Of a DNA stretch of 5,674 bases, positions 4,968-5,674 are shown piece after piece. The notes beneath the pieces are model-generated. The model was given only the letters and a program-made list of their open reading frames with translations, did not search any database and was not told where the DNA came from. Source of the DNA: CAYRZL01 sp964428795 (lineage in GTDB: Bacteria > Bacillota > Clostridia > Lachnospirales > Lachnospiraceae); assembly GCA_964428795.1 (NCBI GenBank), contig CAYRZL010000128.1, forward strand, positions 1 through 5,674. The letters run 5' to 3'. The stretch's first letter is position 1. Every line of letters begins with the position of its first letter. Both the position numbers and the translations under genes were made by a program.

Positions 4968-5674
4968 ATGAGAAGAGTAAAGAAATGGATAAGTCTTCTT
5001 GCGGCAGTTTCCATAGGTATCTCCGGTTTCTCGTTCAGCGGACTTCAGTCAGAAGTTCAGGCGGCGGAAGATACGGCAGAAACGGTAGATGCGGTGGTAA
5101 GACTGAAACCGCAGGAAGCGTCTCCGTTTAATGACACAAACGAAGACGGATTAGGAGAGTTTGAGGGATGGGGAACCTCGCTTTGCTGGTGGGCGAACAG
5201 AATCGGAGGTAATTCTAAGCTGACCGAACAAGCGGCGGATCTCTTTTTCGGCGATGAAGGCCTTGATATGAACATCGGCCGCTATAATGTGGGCGGCGGC
5301 GATTGCGTCGGAGATCTCTCGGAGTATATTGTGCCGAAAAATGAGAAGGCGCAGTTTTATGATCTTGAAACGGAGGGGTATACTCCCACATACAGCGGAT
5401 CAAGTATGGCAGTCAGCGAAAATTCCAAAATGAAGGATCTGACATGGACTGCGTCCGACGCGGATTTCGGGATCACAAAAGGAACAAAGGTTGGGACGTT
5501 CAAACAGATCGGCTGGATCAACAAATTAGACGATACAGCTGGAACAGGGGATAACCTGCATTACACGGTAAATGTGCAGGACGCAGGCAGCTATACGGTT
5601 AAACTGCTGATGACACTGACCGGTTCAAATGATCGCGACGTGGCGATTCGTACAAACGAAGGTACCGATGGGGC
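4968..5674 (+). CDS. Secreted glycoside hydrolase, GH30/endo-beta-1,6-galactanase-like, 3' truncated
   Basis: The frame opens at an ATG with AAGGAGAG six bases upstream and stays open to the window edge (235 codons). Residues 1-32 are a signal peptide: basic MRRVKKW, a hydrophobic core, and a VQA-A cleavage site near 30-33. The mature start is short and acidic, then GEFEGWGTSLCWWANRIGG (63-81) and LDMNIGRYNVGGGD (99-112), which match the first strands of the clan A (beta/alpha)8 barrel in GH30-type endo-beta-1,6-galactanases (GWG-S-WWA and LGLNI-RYN-GG). From about 158 the character changes: VGTFKQIGWINKL (175-187) and LHYTVNVQDAGSYTVKLLMT (197-216) look like a beta-sandwich carbohydrate-binding module starting after the second barrel strand, so the barrel seems to be interrupted. 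Catalytic glutamates would lie beyond the window. No LPXTG or other anchor can be judged. It probably cuts extracellular glycans (galactan or host glycan side chains). Family is likely, substrate uncertain. Confidence 0.72.
   Translation, partial: MRRVKKWISLLAAVSIGISGFSFSGLQSEVQAAEDTAETVDAVVRLKPQEASPFNDTNEDGLGEFEGWGTSLCWWANRIGGNSKLTEQAADLFFGDEGLDMNIGRYNVGGGDCVGDLSEYIVPKNEKAQFYDLETEGYTPTYSGSSMAVSENSKMKDLTWTASDADFGITKGTKVGTFKQIGWINKLDDTAGTGDNLHYTVNVQDAGSYTVKLLMTLTGSNDRDVAIRTNEGTDG

Noticed and set aside
4949..5131. A plus-strand 60-codon frame starting at 4949
   Set aside because: It overlaps the signal-peptide gene in another frame, is rich in Arg, Ser and Gly without any motif, and its ATG lies upstream of the AAGGAGAG that serves the ATG at 4968.

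Overview
The window reads as a chromosomal piece from an anaerobic Firmicute, most likely a gut-type member of the Clostridia close to Lachnospiraceae. This rests on AT-leaning coding sequence, purine-rich G-rich ribosome binding sites, GTG starts, and the kinds of proteins present: a Gram-positive TraX-like membrane protein, an Amidase_2 protein, an AraC regulator and a secreted glycan hydrolase. No taxon can be fixed from the sequence alone. All recognised genes lie on the plus strand. No RNA genes, CRISPR arrays, insertion sequences or attachment sites were seen.

Layout. Positions 1-253 hold the last 83 codons of an unrecognised gene. The 106-base gap after it contains a probable promoter in which a perfect 14-bp palindrome (316-329) sits on the core elements. 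Then come three genes that may be read together: a nine-segment TraX-family membrane protein (360-1133), a membrane-anchored N-acetylmuramoyl-L-alanine amidase of the Amidase_2/PGRP fold (1217-1945), and a 505-residue protein joining a HEAT-repeat-like N-terminus to a THUMP-like region and a TRM11/UPF0020-type RNA methyltransferase domain (1983-3500). The gap between the first two genes carries an unusual purine-rich tandem array with a 14-nt period.

An AraC-family regulator follows (3553-4790). It is broken in this assembly by exactly 100 N (4196-4295). Its two halves are in different frames only because 100 is a placeholder length; the true gap must be 2 modulo 3. A clear intrinsic terminator (4825-4861) closes this unit. 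Next is an AT-rich promoter-like stretch and a 14-bp leader hairpin (4900-4947) just upstream of a strong ribosome binding site. The last gene (4968 to the window end) encodes a secreted glycoside hydrolase that resembles GH30-type endo-beta-1,6-galactanases, with what looks like a beta-sandwich carbohydrate-binding module inserted into the barrel.

How the genes fit together. The first three proteins are not an obvious pathway: a membrane acyltransferase-like protein, a cell-wall hydrolase and an RNA modification enzyme are probably neighbours by co-transcription. The regulator and the secreted hydrolase are a plausible sensor/target pair for glycan use, but this is inferred from position only. 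No clearly new system is evident. The least ordinary items are the HEAT-methyltransferase fusion with an altered motif IV, the leader hairpin, the operator-like palindrome, the 14-nt array and the interrupted hydrolase domain.
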